This document shows, one piece after another, positions 60,849 through 64,000 of a stretch of DNA of 64,000 bases. The notes under the pieces are model-generated. The model made no database searches. It was not told the DNA's origin and worked only from the letters and a program-made list of their open reading frames with translations. The DNA lies in assembly GCA_018266255.1 (NCBI GenBank), contig JAFEAT010000005.1:1-64000 (forward strand). Direction: 5' to 3'. The position numbers and the translations under genes were made by a program. The DNA is from Cyanobacteria bacterium SZAS-4 (GTDB taxonomy: Bacteria > Cyanobacteriota > Vampirovibrionia > Obscuribacterales > Obscuribacteraceae). Position 1 is the stretch's first letter. Each line of letters begins with the position of its first letter.

Positions 60849-63332
60849 TTGGAAAAAAACGTCGGCAAATCATGCAGCTCTTGCGGTCAAGTATTTGACC
60901 CAAGCATCTCGTTTTGCCCCACCGATGGCACCAAGCTTTCTTCCGAATTAGTGACAGCAAGCTCGCACGAACTGATCCAGGTGACCAGCCGCAATTTACA
61001 GAAGCAGCAGGACTCCACCCGTGTTTCGTCACCACAGATTGTTCTAGACAAACCGACAACACCTAAAAACGATGAGACACCAAACGAGAGGTTTGGAAAC
61101 GGCTCCCGGAAAAGTGTCGAAAGCAGCGCGAATAAGCATGTCGATGTCAACCTGAACGACAAGTTCGACTCAGGCTCTTTAGAAGACACCGGTGACGAAC
61201 TGCGTGACACTAGACAACATCTGGTGCCCACATTGATTGGAGCCACCCTAGACAATCAATACGAAATCATCTCGGTGGTCGGCAAAGGCGGAATGAGCTT
61301 CGTCTACAAAGCGACACATCTGCTCATGAAAAAGACGGTTGCCATCAAAACTTTGCTACCGCATCTTACGCTACAAGCGACCAGCTTGCAGCGCTTCCAG
61401 CAAGAAGCCCAGGCGGCGAGCAATTTGAAGCATCCAAACATCATCGCCGTGCACAACTTCGGCACCACCCCTGATGGCGAACCGTATCTGGTGATGGATT
61501 ATGTCGAGGGCTCATCGATTTCTGACGATTTAGAGAAATACGGTTTTGTGCCAGTAGACCGGGCTGTCGATATTTTTATCCAAGTAGCAGACGCTCTGGC
61601 CCATGCGCATCAACGAGGAATTATCCACCGAGATTTAAAGCCAAGCAATATTTTGTTATTGGAAAAAGATGGTCGGAAAGATCACGTCAACATCGTTGAT
61701 TTCGGCATCGCAAAAATGTTGCCACAAGATGGCGTCGAAGCTGTCAATTTGACACAGACAGGAGAAGTCTTCGGAAGTCCGCTCTACATGAGCCCCGAAC
61801 AGTGTAAAGGAGAGAAACTCGACGCCCGTTCCGACATTTACTCGATGGGCTGTCTGATGTACGAGACTTTGACTGGGCGTCCAGCGACTCCTGGTGACAA
61901 CACGATGGAGGTGTTGTACAACCACATTCACGAAATTCCCGCGCCAATGAAAGCGCCTCTCACACACGTTCCGCCGCAACTGGAAAAAATCGTCTTCAAA
62001 ACGCTTGCCAAAGATCCAACTCAAAGATATCAATCGATGGGTGAACTTCGCGATGAACTGGAGGCTTTCAGTAAACATCGTAAGACAAGCATTCTGAATC
62101 GGGTAACCGACTATTGGCAGCTATTCTTCTTGCGACGCAAGCCGCGAACTAAAAGAGACAAAATCATCGTTGCCATCGCAGTTAGTGGCTTCCTCTTCGC
62201 ATCATTTTTTGCCTTCCAACTCGCCTCTCTTTACTGGGCCGCAGCCGACTCTCCGGCTTCTAAAACAGCGATTGTCTGGGACGAAGATCGAGAAATGCAG
62301 AAGGTCAACAAAGAACCTGTAGAAACAGACAAAGCGCGACTTGATGTAATGATGCACACCCGCGTGGCCGCGTCGGAAGATGAGAGCCACAAGGATCCAG
62401 TAGACATTATCAACTATTTGTCTGGTCCTGCAGACTTTTTGATGAGTCGACATTTGTGGAAGTCGGCCTTGGAAATGTATGAACTGGCTTACAAATACAG
62501 TTTGAAATACAACGACTATCTCGTGCTTCGCACCATGACCTTAAGACTGGCTATGGCTGAGTGTTACGTCAACCTGCATCAATATGAAGAAGCGGCTCGA
62601 ATTATCGACGAAATGAAACGACGATTGCACAAAGGATACGAGCGCGATTACGTCGACCACTCGATTCTTGCAGCGAAGCTTGGCTACATTTACTATCTGC
62701 AAGAAAAGTGGCAACCCGCCTTGCGCGAGATGGACCTTGCCTACAAAATCTGGACTGAAAAACATTCACAAGTGCTGCCGTTCACGTTCTACAACTTACC
62801 TGCTAATCCTGAAACCAGCTACGATTTCACACTGCTGATCAGCAGAATGGCAACATCGTATCAGCGCCTCTATCAAGAGTCAGTCGCCAACGGAGCGCCC
62901 GACATGCGAGCCCTGGAGAATGCGGTGCGTCTCTATAAAATGGCTGGGAATCAATGGAATCACATAGTCGGTGGGCGCGATTCAAATCGCAACGTCTCAG
63001 TGGCGATGGCAAATTATGTTTACCTCGAGCACATTCTCGATAAGAACGCTGACTTAGACTCCGAGTATGCCGAAGTTGCTAAACGCGGCAAAGAATTCGG
63101 CGCAGACAGCGCCTACGAAGGCGTCATGCTTTTCAATTACTCAGGCTATTTGATGGACAAAGGTCGCTACTTCGACGCAGCCGCAACGCGCATTCGCGCC
63201 TGGACGATCTTTGCACAACTGGCGAAAACAGCCGGTTCAAACACTACGAGCGATCGTCAGAATCTGCCGCCGGCGAGTCCGCCACCGTCGTCGGAAAACA
63301 AAATCTCGCCTTCGTCTGAAACTGGTTTGTAG
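60849..63332 (+). CDS. Transmembrane Ser/Thr protein kinase with zinc ribbon and TPR-like domain (kinase 2)
   Basis: An 827-residue kinase. N-terminal zinc ribbon CSSCGQVFDPSISFCPTDG, then a ~100-residue polar linker, kinase domain (GKGGMSFVYKA, VAIKTL, HRDLKPSN, IVDFGIAKM, GSPLYMSPEQ) and one membrane helix (IIVAIAVSGFLFASFFAF, ~440). The extracytoplasmic part of ~370 residues is helical with TPR-like units (LEMYELAYKYSLKYNDYLV; LAMAECYVNLHQYEEAARII). Same plan as kinase 1 with a longer sensor. Start is TTG 60849 with AGAGGCG upstream. The last 76 bp overlap the convergent gene. Confidence 0.9.
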   Translation: MEKNVGKSCSSCGQVFDPSISFCPTDGTKLSSELVTASSHELIQVTSRNLQKQQDSTRVSSPQIVLDKPTTPKNDETPNERFGNGSRKSVESSANKHVDVNLNDKFDSGSLEDTGDELRDTRQHLVPTLIGATLDNQYEIISVVGKGGMSFVYKATHLLMKKTVAIKTLLPHLTLQATSLQRFQQEAQAASNLKHPNIIAVHNFGTTPDGEPYLVMDYVEGSSISDDLEKYGFVPVDRAVDIFIQVADALAHAHQRGIIHRDLKPSNILLLEKDGRKDHVNIVDFGIAKMLPQDGVEAVNLTQTGEVFGSPLYMSPEQCKGEKLDARSDIYSMGCLMYETLTGRPATPGDNTMEVLYNHIHEIPAPMKAPLTHVPPQLEKIVFKTLAKDPTQRYQSMGELRDELEAFSKHRKTSILNRVTDYWQLFFLRRKPRTKRDKIIVAIAVSGFLFASFFAFQLASLYWAAADSPASKTAIVWDEDREMQKVNKEPVETDKARLDVMMHTRVAASEDESHKDPVDIINYLSGPADFLMSRHLWKSALEMYELAYKYSLKYNDYLVLRTMTLRLAMAECYVNLHQYEEAARIIDEMKRRLHKGYERDYVDHSILAAKLGYIYYLQEKWQPALREMDLAYKIWTEKHSQVLPFTFYNLPANPETSYDFTLLISRMATSYQRLYQESVANGAPDMRALENAVRLYKMAGNQWNHIVGGRDSNRNVSVAMANYVYLEHILDKNADLDSEYAEVAKRGKEFGADSAYEGVMLFNYSGYLMDKGRYFDAAATRIRAWTIFAQLAKTAGSNTTSDRQNLPPASPPPSSENKISPSSETGL

Positions 63333-64000
63333 TTCGATCCCATGTCAAAAACCTTTGGATCGATGAGCATCTTTTTGCATTCTAACGTCTGCAAATACGT
63401 CAACTTATCGTCCACATCAGGCTTTGCCACGCCTCGTCGATAGACCTGCCATGTTGCGATGCGCTTCATGCCAAAGCCCTTCATCATCTTGAAATCGCGG
63501 CTGGTGAGACGAGTCAATGGAGCCATCAGCTCTTCGATGTGCGGCATATCAAACTGTGGCGATACCCAGTACTCTTCCACGTACTTGGCGTAACGTTGAG
63601 CGTCCTGCTGAGGGTTGAGCATTTCGCGCGTGAACTTGGTGCACTTTCGTCCAGCGATGACCTCGTCCCCGACCTTCTTCCATGGGCTGTACTTATATCT
63701 GGTGCGTCCGGCCATGCCGCCTTCCATCATCGCGCCCAGACGGTCGAAACCAGTCTGTTTATCGAACACTTTTACCTTCTTGGTTTCAGTGTTGTAGAGG
63801 TGGGTCTCGAAAAGAGGCGGTTTACATGTAATAGCCAGAATAGGAGAGCTCAGACGAGCCCCGTCGGGGCTGACAGACCACTCGATGCGCCCAAAGTAGT
63901 TGACCTTCATGACAAGCTTGTAGCCCATCTTTGGTACTGGCTTTGTCTCGCCGGCGCTACCGACCGGTTTACACCAGACCGCAGAGAGCGCCGTTACAAG
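63257..64000 (-). CDS. Exported protein, unknown function (5' end outside window)
   Basis: The frame is open to the window edge; 24 codons before the first ATG (63928) read LVTALSAVWCKPVGSAGE, which looks like the end of a signal peptide with a possible lipobox-like Cys. The 248 visible residues include KMGYKLVMKVNYFGRIEWSV, KVGDEVIAGRKCTKFTREML, and a beta-rich core typical of periplasmic lipoprotein-like (LolA/DUF4412-like) folds; assignment is by impression only. The C-terminus (DDGGGLAGGRF) overlaps the kinase 2 gene on the other strand by 76 bp. Confidence 0.65.
   Translation of the reverse strand, partial: LVTALSAVWCKPVGSAGETKPVPKMGYKLVMKVNYFGRIEWSVSPDGARLSSPILAITCKPPLFETHLYNTETKKVKVFDKQTGFDRLGAMMEGGMAGRTRYKYSPWKKVGDEVIAGRKCTKFTREMLNPQQDAQRYAKYVEEYWVSPQFDMPHIEELMAPLTRLTSRDFKMMKGFGMKRIATWQVYRRGVAKPDVDDKLTYLQTLECKKMLIDPKVFDMGSNYKPVSDEGEILFSDDGGGLAGGRF

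Overview
The window is bacterial chromosomal DNA of about 50% GC, with dense coding on both strands, short operons and many long secreted or membrane proteins. I infer a non-photosynthetic relative of Cyanobacteria of the Melainabacteria/Vampirovibrionia (Obscuribacter-like) type. The pointers are yggS next to sepF, Ser/Thr kinases carrying a CxxC...CPxDG zinc ribbon, a very long low-complexity protein ending in a Roadblock/LC7 domain, a PC4-type ssDNA-binding protein, and no photosynthesis genes. This is inference from gene content; no rRNA or other taxonomic marker gene lies in the window, and I saw no tRNA, CRISPR array, prophage or intact insertion sequence.

Layout. 1-4.6 kb: a truncated Ala/Val/Pro-rich repeat protein, a HEAT-repeat protein, a lone MEDS sensor and small unknowns. 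4.6-12.2 kb: an ABC exporter with a good promoter, an aldo/keto reductase, an operon of two secreted proteins plus an IF-1-like protein, and groES-groEL. 12.4-20.8 kb: a GAF-GGDEF cyclase, a HIT protein, a sugar nucleotidyltransferase, and an argH-ABC-thioredoxin operon. 21-28.6 kb: an MFS exporter, Ser/Thr kinase 1, accDA, rsmE and yggS. 28.7-38.9 kb: sepF, a regulator that looks like a gutted IS1595 transposase, small enzymes (AhpD-like, thioesterase, RibD-like, nitronate monooxygenase), an ADP-ribosylglycohydrolase, a frameshifted M48 peptidase, an M23 peptidase and PC4. 39-49.3 kb: obgE, a 48-residue basic protein, a Nudix hydrolase, pheST, the giant Roadblock protein and a peroxiredoxin. 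49.4-64 kb: a DsbD-type reductase, a GH1 glycosidase, two tandem TMTC-like GT-C membrane proteins, pyrD, kinase 2 and a truncated exported protein.

How it works together. Housekeeping functions (chaperonin, fatty-acid initiation, PheRS, Obg, SepF, PyrD) alternate with envelope functions (exporters, M23/M48 peptidases, GT-C enzymes, DsbD, secreted beta-propeller) and signalling (two transmembrane kinases, cyclic-di-GMP, MEDS, Roadblock). The most unusual items are: the transposase-derived regulator with two identical palindromes upstream; the membrane-tethered Roadblock protein with about nine copies of a short helical motif; an IF-1 paralogue in a secreted-protein operon; a class-2-like PyrD with Cys in place of the catalytic Ser; a poly-Asn insertion in PheT; and a recurring habit of short tandem repeats lying across stop codons or in the last codons of genes.
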